Assembly: GCA_045646905.1 (NCBI GenBank)
Contig: JAZRLP010000024.1
Span: forward strand, 1 to 64,000
From: RGIG4079 sp045646905
Lineage (GTDB): Bacteria > Bacteroidota > Bacteroidia > Bacteroidales > Muribaculaceae
Direction of reading: 5' to 3'
Length of the DNA stretch: 64,000 nucleotides
A program made the translations under genes and the position numbers. Shown here piece after piece: positions 9,342 to 17,904 of this stretch (position 1 is the first letter of the stretch; each line of letters starts with the position of its first letter). Under the pieces are notes generated by a model. That model saw nothing but the letters and a program-made list of their open reading frames with translations. It was not told the origin of the DNA and did not search any database.

Positions 9342-9414
9342 CGGGGTGTAGCACAGTTGGTAGCGCGCCACGTTCGGGACGTGGAGGTCGGAAGTTCGAG
9401 TCTTCTCACCCCGA
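9342..9414 (+). tRNA. tRNA-Pro (CGG anticodon)
   Basis: The 73-nt cloverleaf has acceptor CGGGGTG/CACCCCG, D arm GCAC...GCGC, anticodon stem CCACG/CGTGG with loop TTCGGGA (anticodon CGG, reading CCG), T arm GGAAG-TTCGAGT-CTTCT and discriminator A. Confidence 0.95.
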
Positions 9415-9425
9415 CAAAGCATAAC

Positions 9426-9455
9426 GATAGCCGAGTTAATACAGACTCGGCTATC
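9426..9455 (+). terminator. Hairpin after tRNA-Pro, probable terminator
   Basis: GATAGCCGAG (9426-9435) pairs perfectly with CTCGGCTATC (9446-9455) 11 bases past the tRNA. The following T tract is weak, so termination efficiency is uncertain. Confidence 0.6.
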
Positions 9456-9520
9456 GCTCTATATAAAAGTAGGCGCAGATAGAATTTGTTGATGAAAATG
9501 CTTGTTTGGTAATAAAATGT

Positions 9521-9551
9521 TTTGCACTTAGGATAATGTTTTATATATTTG
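9521..9551 (+). promoter_or_regulatory. Promoter of the GYF-DUF805 gene
   Basis: TTTG at 9521-9524 and TATATTTG at 9544-9551 are separated by 19 bases, a full match to the Bacteroidota sigma consensus, 36 bases before the start codon. Confidence 0.75.
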
Positions 9552-9587
9552 TACTATAATCAATAACACTTTAATTTATTAGTAGAT

Positions 9588-10172
9588 ATGAATTACTATA
9601 TTATTTACAACGGACAGCAAGTGGGTCCTATGCCAAAGGAACAACTTGTGGCTTATGGATTAAATCCTTCATCAAAAGTGTGGTGTGAAGGAATGCCCAA
9701 TTGGGCCGATGCTTCGACAGTAGCCGATTTGCAATCATTGTTGTATCCACAGCAACCTCCTATGCCTCAACCTCCACATCAAGGTGGTTATCAACAACCT
9801 CCCTATAATGCTCAACCAGCCAATAACTATTCTCAAGAGATAGGTTTTGGTGATGCTATTAAGATTTGTTTTAACAAGTTTGCCGAGTTTGAAGGTCGTG
9901 CACGCCGTTCTGAATTTTGGTGGTGGTATCTATTTACTGTATTAGTAGGATGGATTCCATATATTGGTTGGCTTGCAAGTTTGGTATTCCTTATTCCATC
10001 ATTGGCAGTAGGAGCTCGTCGTCTTCATGATACAGGTCGCAGTGGTTGGTTGCAATTTCTCATGTTAGTGCCATGTATCGGATCAATTATCTTGATTATA
10101 TGGTGGTGTGAGGATAGTAAAGGGGATAACGAATATGGTCCCAGCCCCAAATATCCTGGTCAAATAGGATAA
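9588..10172 (+). CDS. GYF_2 plus DUF805 membrane protein
   Basis: Residues 1-55 form a GYF_2-type domain (YYIIYNGQQVGPMPKEQL ... VWCEGMPNWADAS), expected to bind proline-rich peptides. A Pro/Gln-rich linker (PQQPPMPQPPHQ) follows at about 58-85. Residues ~90-190 form a DUF805 membrane domain with the family signature FEGRARRSEFWWW, two hydrophobic hairpins and ARRLHDTGRSGW. The 194-residue length is normal for this two-domain arrangement in Bacteroidota. The role is unknown; an inner-membrane location is inferred from the segments. It has its own promoter and terminator and is therefore a single-gene unit. Confidence 0.85.
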   Translation: MNYYIIYNGQQVGPMPKEQLVAYGLNPSSKVWCEGMPNWADASTVADLQSLLYPQQPPMPQPPHQGGYQQPPYNAQPANNYSQEIGFGDAIKICFNKFAEFEGRARRSEFWWWYLFTVLVGWIPYIGWLASLVFLIPSLAVGARRLHDTGRSGWLQFLMLVPCIGSIILIIWWCEDSKGDNEYGPSPKYPGQIG

Positions 10173-10192
10173 TCAAGACTATTTATAAAATT

Positions 10193-10225
10193 ACGGTGTG
10201 TCAAATTGATTGATGCACCGTTTTT
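10193..10225 (+). terminator. Terminator of the DUF805 gene
   Basis: ACGGTG (10193-10198) pairs with CACCGT (10216-10221), extended inwards to 11 bp with two wobble pairs, and TTTTT follows. It overlaps the last bases of the convergent helicase gene. Confidence 0.75.
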
Positions 10226-11633
10226 ATTTCACCTCTACCGATGGGTTGATGAGGTAGAGGCGGTGTGTGGCGCGTGTGATGGCGGTGTAGAGCCATCGAT
10301 AAAAATCCATACCTTGAGCCTCGGGGGCAATATAGCCCATATCGATAAATACATTCTTCCACTGTCCACCTTGAGCCTTGTGGCAAGTGACGGCATAGGC
10401 ATATTTAATTTGTAGGGCATTGAAATAGGGGTCGCTCTTGAGTTTTTTGAGCCTTGTTGACATAGGGATTTCGGGCGCAAAGTTGTCGGGATTGTTAATG
10501 CATTTGTTATAGAGAGTAGAGGCTTGCTCGGCATTTAATCCTGGTGTGTCGTAGGCAAGAGTCGATAGCATTAGTTTAGCCTCAAGTTCAATGTCACGGT
10601 CGATTAATTGTATTTTGGCGTCGGCAAAAAGAAATCCATATTTGGTTTCGGTGCCGTAGATTTTTGTTACAAGAGCAACATCTCCATTGGCAATAAAATC
10701 AACCCCTTTGACTTTTGAGCTCCACAAATAGTTGTTTTTTGCCACGAGAATCAACTCATCGCTACACAAATACTCCTCTTTTTCGAGAATGGTGTTGCGA
10801 ATGGCGATGTTGAATTTTACAGCGCGTTGATTAGAACGAGTGATGAGAATGGTTTCCTCAATACCGTCGCGACAATAAGCATCGTTGAGTACCTCGGGAA
10901 GATCTTCGCTCGATACAGGGATAACATCGGCAAAATTAGATGCTATGAGTTGAGGCGAGGGCAATGGGTCGGTGAGCATAGCGCGTCGCAACCATGTAGC
11001 ATTATAAAGAATGCCACTATCGGCTGCTTGTCGAGCAGTAGCCGTGAGGGTGGCACGAGTAACTCTCAGCCCTAACGATTTCAATACATTGACTGTCATA
11101 GCCGGCGAGAATTGGCAACCCACTGGGGGTAATTGGGCAGTGTCGCCAAGCAAAATCAATCGGCAATTGTCGCCACCATACACATATTCAATGAGGTCTT
11201 CGAGCAAGTCGCTCCCATTGTCGTTTCGCGAACCTATCATTGAGGCCTCATCGACAATGAAAATAGTGTTGTGGTGTCGATTTTCGGCCACAGTAGCCAC
11301 ATATGAAGTAATATCGCCGGTTGATTCTTGGCGATAGATTTTGCGGTGAATAGTATAGGCCGGGTGCTTGGCAAATCGGCCAAACACTTTTGCCGCTCTA
11401 CCGGTGGGCGCGAGCAACACCGAGGGGATGTTTACTTCATTGAGAGAACGCACCAATGCCCCTGTGAGCGATGTTTTACCCGTGCCGGCATAACCATTGA
11501 GCAAGAATACCGATTCCTGTGGAGATAGTGGAGAGCAGAAACGCGCCAACGCCGCAATGAGCTGTACCTGTTGCTCATTGGGGTCATAAGGTAGATTCAA
11601 TACTATGCGTTCGGCAAATTCCAGTGCGTCCAT
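10224..11633 (-). CDS. RecD/Pif1-like ATP-dependent DNA helicase
   Basis: A superfamily 1 DNA helicase of 469 residues: Walker A GYAGTGKTS, motif Ia-like LLAPTGRAAKVF, DEAS (motif II) and a UvrD-type C-terminal end with YAVTCHKAQGGQWKNVFID and YTAITRATHRLYLI. It resembles the RecD2/Pif1 group but lacks the long N-terminal domain of RecD2, so it is a compact form common in Bacteroidota. The start at 11633 (MDALEFAERI) is preferred over an upstream one at 11705, because a complete promoter lies between the two and would be inside the gene otherwise. Likely role: repair or replication-fork DNA unwinding; exact partner unknown. Confidence 0.87.
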   Translation of the reverse strand: MDALEFAERIVLNLPYDPNEQQVQLIAALARFCSPLSPQESVFLLNGYAGTGKTSLTGALVRSLNEVNIPSVLLAPTGRAAKVFGRFAKHPAYTIHRKIYRQESTGDITSYVATVAENRHHNTIFIVDEASMIGSRNDNGSDLLEDLIEYVYGGDNCRLILLGDTAQLPPVGCQFSPAMTVNVLKSLGLRVTRATLTATARQAADSGILYNATWLRRAMLTDPLPSPQLIASNFADVIPVSSEDLPEVLNDAYCRDGIEETILITRSNQRAVKFNIAIRNTILEKEEYLCSDELILVAKNNYLWSSKVKGVDFIANGDVALVTKIYGTETKYGFLFADAKIQLIDRDIELEAKLMLSTLAYDTPGLNAEQASTLYNKCINNPDNFAPEIPMSTRLKKLKSDPYFNALQIKYAYAVTCHKAQGGQWKNVFIDMGYIAPEAQGMDFYRWLYTAITRATHRLYLINPSVEVK

Positions 11634-11638
11634 ATGTG

Positions 11639-11670
11639 CAAAGGTAGTGCAAGCCGAGCGCAAAAGCAAA
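11639..11670 (-). promoter_or_regulatory. Promoter of the helicase gene
   Basis: On the minus strand TTTG (11667-11670) lies 20 bases from TACCTTTG (11639-11646). The box ends only 5 bases before the ATG at 11633, so the transcript should be leaderless or nearly so. Confidence 0.65.
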
Positions 11671-11756
11671 TTAAGCTTGCTTAAAATTGCATTGCCGAGT
11701 CGCACCTAATACTTTAGAAAGAAAAAGACAGCAATAGAGTGAGCTCCCGAGGTTAT

Positions 11757-13199
11757 TTAAGTTTGTTTTTGTAGAGAGAAAGTGAATTTTAGTCCACCTT
11801 GGGGGCGGTTTGTTGCTGTGATTATGCCTCCATGAAAAATTACGGCATGTTTAACAATTGAAAGTCCTAATCCAGTGCCACCAAGTTTACGAGAGCGACC
11901 TTTATCAATACGATAGAAACGCTCAAATATTCGTGATAGGTGAATTTCTTCAATCCCGGTGCCATCATCTTCGACTGTAAAATTATAATTATTGTTGTCA
12001 AAACTTTCAAGATTGATATAGATATTTTTGCCACCAGAATAGGACATCGCGTTATTGATGAGATTGCTGAAAATGGAACTTACTAACGAACGATTGCCCT
12101 GAATGATTAAAGGTTCATCAATATTAGAATGTATGGCAAACGAGGTGTCGTTTTGAAGATTAGCTTCATCAATAGCTTCTTGTATTATTTGCGACAAATC
12201 AATAGTTTCTTTTGGAATAAGCATTCCTCCCTCTTCCATTCGGGTGATAAGTGACACATCATTGAGTAGGTGTCGGAGCCGACGACAATTTGCATAGCTT
12301 CGATTTAAGAGTTCTTCCTTTTTCTCGTTGGAAAGTTGCATTCCCGAAAGGATAGTTTCGAGGCACACTTGTATTGAAGCAACAGGCGTTTTGAGTTCGT
12401 GAGTAATATTGTTTGAGAGTTGGCGTTTGATGCGTATTTTTTCTTGCTCTTCTCTTAACATAGCCTCATGTTCCATATCCCGTTCGGTGATGGTTTGTTG
12501 CAAGTCGGAATAAAGGCTGATTATACTATTTGAAATTTTACCTAAATCGTCTGATGGAAAAGTTAATTGTTTGTTTATTTTTTCACCCTTTTCGGCATCT
12601 TGTGCAAACTGTTTTAATTTAGTAATATTGTTGCCCAATCGGCGACTTGTAAAATATGCAACGACGCTAAAAATTACGCTAATGCTTATAATAGCCCAAA
12701 GATATAGCATATCTGCTTTCAAAAGTTCCTTCAATGAGTCGGAGTAGGGTATTGCAGACCGAACTATAACTCTTTTCCCTTTTGTGGCTGAATAGAAATA
12801 TTTGCATCCATCGCTGTTGGATTGTCTCCCGATGTTAACTCCCGAACCATCTTTTAATGCATCGGCAATCTCTTGGCGCTTTATGTGATTGTCAAGTGAG
12901 TTGGCGTTGAGTTTTGAGTCATATACTACTGCGCCATCGAGCGAGATTATTGTGATGCGAATAGAGTCGAAAGGTGCAATATTTTCGGCGGTGTGTTTTT
13001 TATAATCTTCACCCGATTCGATTGCATTAATGAGATATTGGTTGTGTATTTGAAGTTGAGCATTAAGCGACTCGGTTTTGTATTGTTTCTCACGATAGTA
13101 TTGAAACACGAGAATGCTCGCAATGATGCCCCATATAAATAGAAGCACCACAAGAAATAGTTTGTTGTTGTAAGATAGTTTTTTAATCTTTGAACCCAT
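11757..13199 (-). CDS. PhoR-like sensor histidine kinase
   Basis: This 480-residue membrane kinase has two membrane segments (about 13-33 and 168-190) enclosing a periplasmic sensor region, a HAMP-like linker, a dimerisation/phosphoacceptor helix with ITHELKTP (His near residue 265) and a HATPase domain with the N box (SNLINNAMSYSGG), G1 (VEDDGTGI) and G2 (GGTGLGLSIV). The gene overlaps the end of the response-regulator gene by 17 bases, so the pair is co-expressed. Facing the porin-pst operon, it is most simply the phosphate sensor; that assignment is from context, because the sensor domain itself carries no phosphate signature. Confidence 0.88.
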   Translation of the reverse strand: MGSKIKKLSYNNKLFLVVLLFIWGIIASILVFQYYREKQYKTESLNAQLQIHNQYLINAIESGEDYKKHTAENIAPFDSIRITIISLDGAVVYDSKLNANSLDNHIKRQEIADALKDGSGVNIGRQSNSDGCKYFYSATKGKRVIVRSAIPYSDSLKELLKADMLYLWAIISISVIFSVVAYFTSRRLGNNITKLKQFAQDAEKGEKINKQLTFPSDDLGKISNSIISLYSDLQQTITERDMEHEAMLREEQEKIRIKRQLSNNITHELKTPVASIQVCLETILSGMQLSNEKKEELLNRSYANCRRLRHLLNDVSLITRMEEGGMLIPKETIDLSQIIQEAIDEANLQNDTSFAIHSNIDEPLIIQGNRSLVSSIFSNLINNAMSYSGGKNIYINLESFDNNNYNFTVEDDGTGIEEIHLSRIFERFYRIDKGRSRKLGGTGLGLSIVKHAVIFHGGIITATNRPQGGLKFTFSLQKQT

Positions 13200-13887
13200 A
13201 TCCGTAACCTGATCGTGTTATGATATATTTCCCATATTCACCGATTTTCTGCCGTAATCGAGTGATATTTACATCGATAGTGCGGTCTAATACTATAACA
13301 TCATCGCTCCACACTTTGCTTAAAATTTGTTCGCGTGACAATATTTTACCTCGATGAGAAATGAGATAAGCAAGCAATTCAAATTCCTTTTTTGCAAGTT
13401 TTACCTCTTCGTTATCTACGATACAACGCTTAAATTCCAGATCGAGATGCAAGCCTTCTACTTGTATCATATTGTTTTTTTCGGGCGTTGCAATAGGTGC
13501 TTTTTGCTTAGCAGCGCGTCGTAACACACTCTTCACACGAGCTATCACATTGCGCACAGTGTAGGGCTTCATAATATAGTCATCAGCGCCAAGATTAAGA
13601 CCTAAAATCATATCATCTTCGGTGTCGCGAGCAGTACAAAATATAATAGGAATATCAGCAGTCATCACATCGCTTTTAAGTATTTTTGCCATCTTGATAC
13701 CACTTATTTCTCCCATCATAATATCCAATAAAATCAATGAGTATGACTTTAAATCATAGGTCAATGCTTGTTCGGCGCTGAATGCTATATCTACATCATA
13801 CCCTTCGTTTTCAAGGTTGAGTTTCAACACCTCACATAGCGTTTCCTCATCATCTACAATTAAAATACGCTCTATTTCCATATACAT
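13183..13887 (-). CDS. PhoB/OmpR-family response regulator
   Basis: The receiver domain has the acidic pair D12-D13, phosphorylation site D55 (LILLDIMMG) and the conserved Lys in DYIMKPY. A winged-helix DNA-binding domain follows (LAKKEFELLAYL ... DRTIDVNITRLRQKIG ... TRSGYGYGF). The 234-residue length fits the family. The start is at 13887 or two codons later at 13881. A TAAATTTG box at 13904-13911 serves it. It lies divergent from the porin-pst operon, whose promoter carries TGAAA direct repeats spaced by 11 bp, the spacing PhoB-type regulators use, so it is the best candidate to bind them. Confidence 0.9.
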   Translation of the reverse strand: MYMEIERILIVDDEETLCEVLKLNLENEGYDVDIAFSAEQALTYDLKSYSLILLDIMMGEISGIKMAKILKSDVMTADIPIIFCTARDTEDDMILGLNLGADDYIMKPYTVRNVIARVKSVLRRAAKQKAPIATPEKNNMIQVEGLHLDLEFKRCIVDNEEVKLAKKEFELLAYLISHRGKILSREQILSKVWSDDVIVLDRTIDVNITRLRQKIGEYGKYIITRSGYGYGFKD

Positions 13888-13903
13888 ATATATTAATATG
13901 ATG

Positions 13904-13911
13904 CAAATTTA
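13904..13911 (-). promoter_or_regulatory. -7 box of the two-component operon
   Basis: TAAATTTG on the minus strand, 17 bases before the response-regulator start; no clear -33 element at 19-21 bases. Confidence 0.45.
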
Positions 13912-13973
13912 TAGATAAAAAACGAACAAAATATCACCTTCCATTAGATTTAATAAAAATGTAATATTTTTCT

Positions 13974-14041
13974 TGAAACACCCTTTTAACTAAAGCCTAA
14001 TTTTTTTGAAACTTTTATGAAACAATATGGTGGTTACTTTG
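13974..14041 (+). promoter_or_regulatory. Candidate tandem Pho boxes and promoter of porin-pst operon
   Basis: TGAAAC occurs at 13974, 14007 and 14018, with weaker versions at 13985 (TTTAAC) and 13996 (CCTAAT), so an AAC/AAT core recurs five times in exact 11-bp register. The last two copies (14007-14023) are followed after 10 bases by the -7 box TTACTTTG (14034-14041). The 11-bp direct repeat and 10-bp gap to the -7/-10 box are the geometry of PhoB-activated promoters in other bacteria. The same arrangement precedes the Na/Pi transporter gene. Confidence 0.65.
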
Positions 14042-14094
14042 CAGTGTAAAAAAACTAACAGAAAATATACATCAAAAACAAAATTAAAATTAAA

Positions 14095-15075
14095 ATGAAA
14101 ACAAAACTTATTATGGCAGGTCTTTTAGCCTGCGTTGGCTTCACTGCACAAGCCGAAAACGCTAAAATCGAAGAGCCTAAAGGAAAAGCAATCATTCAAG
14201 TGTTTGGTAATTTCCACACAGGATTTGGAGAAGAAAGAAATGACCGTGGATTTGAACTTCAACGCAGTTATTTGGGTTATGAATACAAATTAGGCAAGGG
14301 GTTATCAGTAAAAGGAGTTATGGATATTGGCAAATCATCTGACATAAGCGACTACCAACGCATCGCCTACATCAAAAATGCATTGGTTTCGTGGAAAACT
14401 GGCAACTTCACATTAAATGGAGGTCTTATCTCTACCACTCAATTCAATTTCCAAGAAAAATTTTGGGGATATCGTTACATTATGAAATCATTCCAAGACG
14501 AATACAAATTTGGAAGCAGTGCCGACCTTGGTATTTCTGCCTCATACAAATTTGCCAATTGGGTCTCGGCCGATGCAATCATCGCCAATGGCGAAGGTTA
14601 TAAAAAAATTCAAAAGAATGATGGACTCAATTATGGTTTAGGTCTGACACTCACCCCTATTAAAGGTTTTCAAATTCGTCTTTATGGTGGTCTAAACGAA
14701 AGCGACACCGACAACAAAGCCGACATTGTTAATCTTGCCGGTTTCGCAGGCTACAAATGCGATAAATTCTCAATTGGAGCCGAGTATAACCACATGATGA
14801 ACGCTTCTAATCAAAAAGGGAACGACCAATATGGGTATTCGGCCTACGGTTCGGTTAAAGTAGCAAAATTTGCCGACATTTATGCTCGATACGATGACAT
14901 TTACTCAAAAAACAACTGGAACATATCAAAAGATGAATCTGCGGCAATCCTCGGTGCGCAATTCAAACTTGGCAAATATGTTAAAATAGCCCCAAATGTC
15001 AGAATGAATATACCTAAAGCCGATGGGCTAAACCCTGCTTATTCAGCATATGTAAATTGTTACTTTGGATTCTAA
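14095..15075 (+). CDS. Outer-membrane porin, phosphate-locus copy 1
   Basis: A 326-residue beta-barrel protein with a signal peptide cut near AQAENA. Its alternating hydrophobic strands and final aromatic residue (NCYFGF) are typical of outer-membrane porins, and it resembles the OprO/OprP-type phosphate-selective porins in general architecture. It is the first gene of porin-pstS-pstC-pstA-pstB, 30 bases before pstS, so its role is most likely to admit phosphate. A paralogue at 20567 shares long identical stretches such as MKSFQDEYKFGSSADLGIS. Phosphate selectivity is inferred from context, not shown by the sequence. Confidence 0.8.
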   Translation: MKTKLIMAGLLACVGFTAQAENAKIEEPKGKAIIQVFGNFHTGFGEERNDRGFELQRSYLGYEYKLGKGLSVKGVMDIGKSSDISDYQRIAYIKNALVSWKTGNFTLNGGLISTTQFNFQEKFWGYRYIMKSFQDEYKFGSSADLGISASYKFANWVSADAIIANGEGYKKIQKNDGLNYGLGLTLTPIKGFQIRLYGGLNESDTDNKADIVNLAGFAGYKCDKFSIGAEYNHMMNASNQKGNDQYGYSAYGSVKVAKFADIYARYDDIYSKNNWNISKDESAAILGAQFKLGKYVKIAPNVRMNIPKADGLNPAYSAYVNCYFGF

Positions 15076-15105
15076 TTGTATAAACATTTAATAATTAAGA
15101 ATAAT

Positions 15106-16167
15106 ATGAAAAAGATTTTTTCGTCAGTAATGACAATTATTGCCCTCCTTGCGATGGCATCATGTAGCAGTAATACAACAACCGAAAAACGCCAAGCCCA
15201 AGAGCTTTCGGGTGCTGGTGCTACATTCCCACTCCCTTTCTATAACGTAGTATTTGAACAATTCTCACAAGCCAACGGCGATGTAGTTGCTTATGGTGGC
15301 ATCGGCTCGGGTGGTGGTGTTCGCAACTTGCGCGATAAAATTGTAGATTTTGCTGGTAGCGATGCCTTCTTGAACGACAAAGAGATGGCCGAGATGGATT
15401 CAGTTATTCACATTCCCACTTGCATGGGTGCAGTGGTCGTAGCTTATAATCTTGATGGAGTTAACAACCTCAACCTCACTGGCGAGCTCATCGCAGACAT
15501 CTTTGCAGGTGAAATTAAAATGTGGAATGATTCACGATTGGCCGCACTCAACCCAGGCGTAACACTTCCTGCCGAATCTATCATTCCAGTATTCCGTTCT
15601 GATGGTTCAGGCACTACATTTGTATTTACCGACTATCTAACAAAGGTGAGTCCTATGTGGGCAAGCAAATATGGAACAGGCAAATCGGTCAATTTCCCCT
15701 CTGGACAAGCAGCTAAGGGCAACCCTGGTGTAGCCGGCGTAATCTCTCAAACTAAAAACTCTATTGGCTACGTTGGCTCGGAATATGCTTTTGCTCAAAA
15801 AATCCCATATGCAAAAATCCAAAACAAACGTGGCGAAATGGTCGAACCAACTGCAAGCAGCATTTCAGCGGCTGCCTCAGGTGAAATTCCTATCGACACA
15901 CGCACCTCTATTACAGACTCAGATGCTCCTGGTGCTTATCCTATCTCGACATTTACATGGGTAATCATCTACAAAGAGCAACACTACTCCGACCGTAGCA
16001 AAGAGCAAGCAATCGCAACCCTCGACTTAATTAAATATATTCTTTCAGATGAAGCTCAAAACGTCACATCTAAAGTGCACTACGCTCCACTTCCCTCTAA
16101 AGCGAAAGAATTAAGCATAAACAACCTCAAAACTGTCACTTACGACGGAGCATCGATACTCCAATAA
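15106..16167 (+). CDS. pstS: Phosphate-binding lipoprotein PstS
   Basis: The substrate-binding component of the high-affinity phosphate ABC importer. The start at 15106 gives a lipoprotein signal peptide with lipobox MASC and Cys20, so the protein is anchored in the membrane on the periplasmic side. The mature part opens with the PstS signature ELSGAGATFPLPFY and contains the phosphate-contact motifs GGIGSGGG and FRSDGSGTTFVF. The mature length (353 residues with signal) is normal. It is followed 10 bases later by pstC. A TTG-initiated version starting at 15076 is less likely, because it would bury the signal peptide. Confidence 0.95.
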   Translation: MKKIFSSVMTIIALLAMASCSSNTTTEKRQAQELSGAGATFPLPFYNVVFEQFSQANGDVVAYGGIGSGGGVRNLRDKIVDFAGSDAFLNDKEMAEMDSVIHIPTCMGAVVVAYNLDGVNNLNLTGELIADIFAGEIKMWNDSRLAALNPGVTLPAESIIPVFRSDGSGTTFVFTDYLTKVSPMWASKYGTGKSVNFPSGQAAKGNPGVAGVISQTKNSIGYVGSEYAFAQKIPYAKIQNKRGEMVEPTASSISAAASGEIPIDTRTSITDSDAPGAYPISTFTWVIIYKEQHYSDRSKEQAIATLDLIKYILSDEAQNVTSKVHYAPLPSKAKELSINNLKTVTYDGASILQ

Positions 16168-16177
16168 AAAAACTTTT

Positions 16178-17035
16178 ATGAACGATAAACTATACAGAAT
16201 TGTATTGTTTGTAGCAGCGTTGATAATGCCTATAGTATGCGGGGGCGTGATTTACGCCCTCGTTGCTGACGCTTACGACGCGTTCGAACATTTTGGGTTT
16301 CTAAAATTCTTAACATCTTCTCACTGGGACTACACCGAGGGAGCCGAACAATATGGAGCTCTTCCATTCATCACTGGCACTCTTATGACCACACTATTGG
16401 CTCTAATATTTTGCATTCCTTTCTCTCTCCCAGTTGCTCTTTTCGTAGGGGAATATTTCAAAGGCACAAAGATTGCTTCAATTTTAAGCACTGTTACCGA
16501 CCTTTTGGCGGGAATACCCTCTATCATTTATGGATTGTGGGGATTTTACACACTTCGTCCCATAATTATGGCATTAAACATCTCACCCCAAGGCTCGGGA
16601 ATCTTAACAGCGTCTCTTGTGTTAGCTATTATGATTGTACCCTATGCAGCATCATTGAGTGCCGAGTTCATAAAGATGGTTCCTAACGACTTAAAAGAGG
16701 GGGCCTATAGCCTCGGGGCTACTCGTGCCGAGGTGGTGCGAAAAGTCATCTTTCCAGTTGCAGGGTCGGGTATTTTTTCATCTTACATATTAGCAATTGG
16801 GCGTGCATTAGGCGAAACTATGACCGTAACAATGTTGATTGGCAACACCAACAACATTCCCAACTCCCTTACCTCCACTGGCAACTCAATGGCATCAATC
16901 ATAGCTAATCAATTTGGCGAAGCCGACGATTTACGACTATCGTCGTTAATTGCCATCGGGCTAATACTATTTTTAATTACAGCCGTCATCAATATGATCG
17001 GTAAAATAATGATTAAACGCGCAAGAATAGTATAA
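16178..17035 (+). CDS. pstC: Phosphate ABC transporter permease PstC
   Basis: One of the two inner-membrane permeases of the Pst importer. The 285-residue protein has about six membrane segments and the ABC-permease coupling motif EGAYSLGATRAEVVRKVIFP, with the PstC-typical GIPSIIYGLWGFY before it. The start codon is 10 bases past pstS and the stop is 2 bases before pstA, so translation is coupled within the operon. Confidence 0.94.
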   Translation: MNDKLYRIVLFVAALIMPIVCGGVIYALVADAYDAFEHFGFLKFLTSSHWDYTEGAEQYGALPFITGTLMTTLLALIFCIPFSLPVALFVGEYFKGTKIASILSTVTDLLAGIPSIIYGLWGFYTLRPIIMALNISPQGSGILTASLVLAIMIVPYAASLSAEFIKMVPNDLKEGAYSLGATRAEVVRKVIFPVAGSGIFSSYILAIGRALGETMTVTMLIGNTNNIPNSLTSTGNSMASIIANQFGEADDLRLSSLIAIGLILFLITAVINMIGKIMIKRARIV

Positions 17036-17037
17036 TT

Positions 17038-17904
17038 ATGAACAAACTAAATATAAGACATCGTTTAGCGAAAGACAAGCTAATGTTTTGGGGCGTTTGC
17101 TTTCTGGCAGCTCTTACTGCCGTGCCATTGCTTGCCATTTTAGGAGAGGTTTTAATGCGTGGCTATGACCAACTTACTTGGTCGTTCTTCACCGAGCCAA
17201 CCCCCACAGCCTATAAGGCAATGAAAGCAATCGAAGCTGGGGAACCCATTCCTGGAGGTATCGCCAATGGTATTGTAGGCACAATAATAATGCTTGCCAT
17301 GGCTGTTGTTGTAGCTGTTCCAGTAGGCATACTTTGTGGAGCTTTTTTGGCAGAGAATAGCAAAAATCGTTTTGCGCAATTCGTAAGTTATCTAACCGAC
17401 CTTCTACAGGGCACGCCATCGGTTATTATTGGTATCATCACCTACATTTGGGTAGTTGTACCAATGAAAGGATACTCAGCAATTGCTGGGAGTGTAGCCC
17501 TCTGCATTATGATGCTTCCTCTTATCATTCGTTCAACCGAAGAAACTTTGAAAATCCTACCTGCATCATTAAAAGAAGCAGGGTTGGCCCTTGGAGGCAA
17601 CAACGCACGCGTTATGCTAAAAATACAACTTCCTACGGCTTTTGGTGGCATATTTACCGGTGTATTGCTCGCCATCTCACGCGTTATTGGCGAAACAGCT
17701 CCTCTTATGTTTACAGCCCTCGGCTGTTCACTCATTCGCTTCTCCATCGACAAACCTATCTCGGCAGTGCCTCTTCTTATTTGGGAGTTTTTCAATGACC
17801 CCAATCTACAAGAACTCATTTGGGGTGCATCACTTTTCCTTTTATTATTTGTATTAACATTAAATATAACTGCAAAATATCTTGCAAAGAAATGGAATCA
17901 ATAA
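17038..17904 (+). CDS. pstA: Phosphate ABC transporter permease PstA
   Basis: The second permease of the Pst importer: 288 residues, several membrane helices, the TPSVIIGIITYIWVV loop and the coupling motif EAGLALGGNNARVMLKIQLP. It follows pstC after 2 bases and overlaps the start of pstB by 13 bases. Confidence 0.94.
   Translation: MNKLNIRHRLAKDKLMFWGVCFLAALTAVPLLAILGEVLMRGYDQLTWSFFTEPTPTAYKAMKAIEAGEPIPGGIANGIVGTIIMLAMAVVVAVPVGILCGAFLAENSKNRFAQFVSYLTDLLQGTPSVIIGIITYIWVVVPMKGYSAIAGSVALCIMMLPLIIRSTEETLKILPASLKEAGLALGGNNARVMLKIQLPTAFGGIFTGVLLAISRVIGETAPLMFTALGCSLIRFSIDKPISAVPLLIWEFFNDPNLQELIWGASLFLLLFVLTLNITAKYLAKKWNQ

Noticed and set aside
11634..11705. Longer N-terminus of the helicase
   Set aside because: The extra 24 residues would lie across a complete promoter and do not look like part of the helicase fold.
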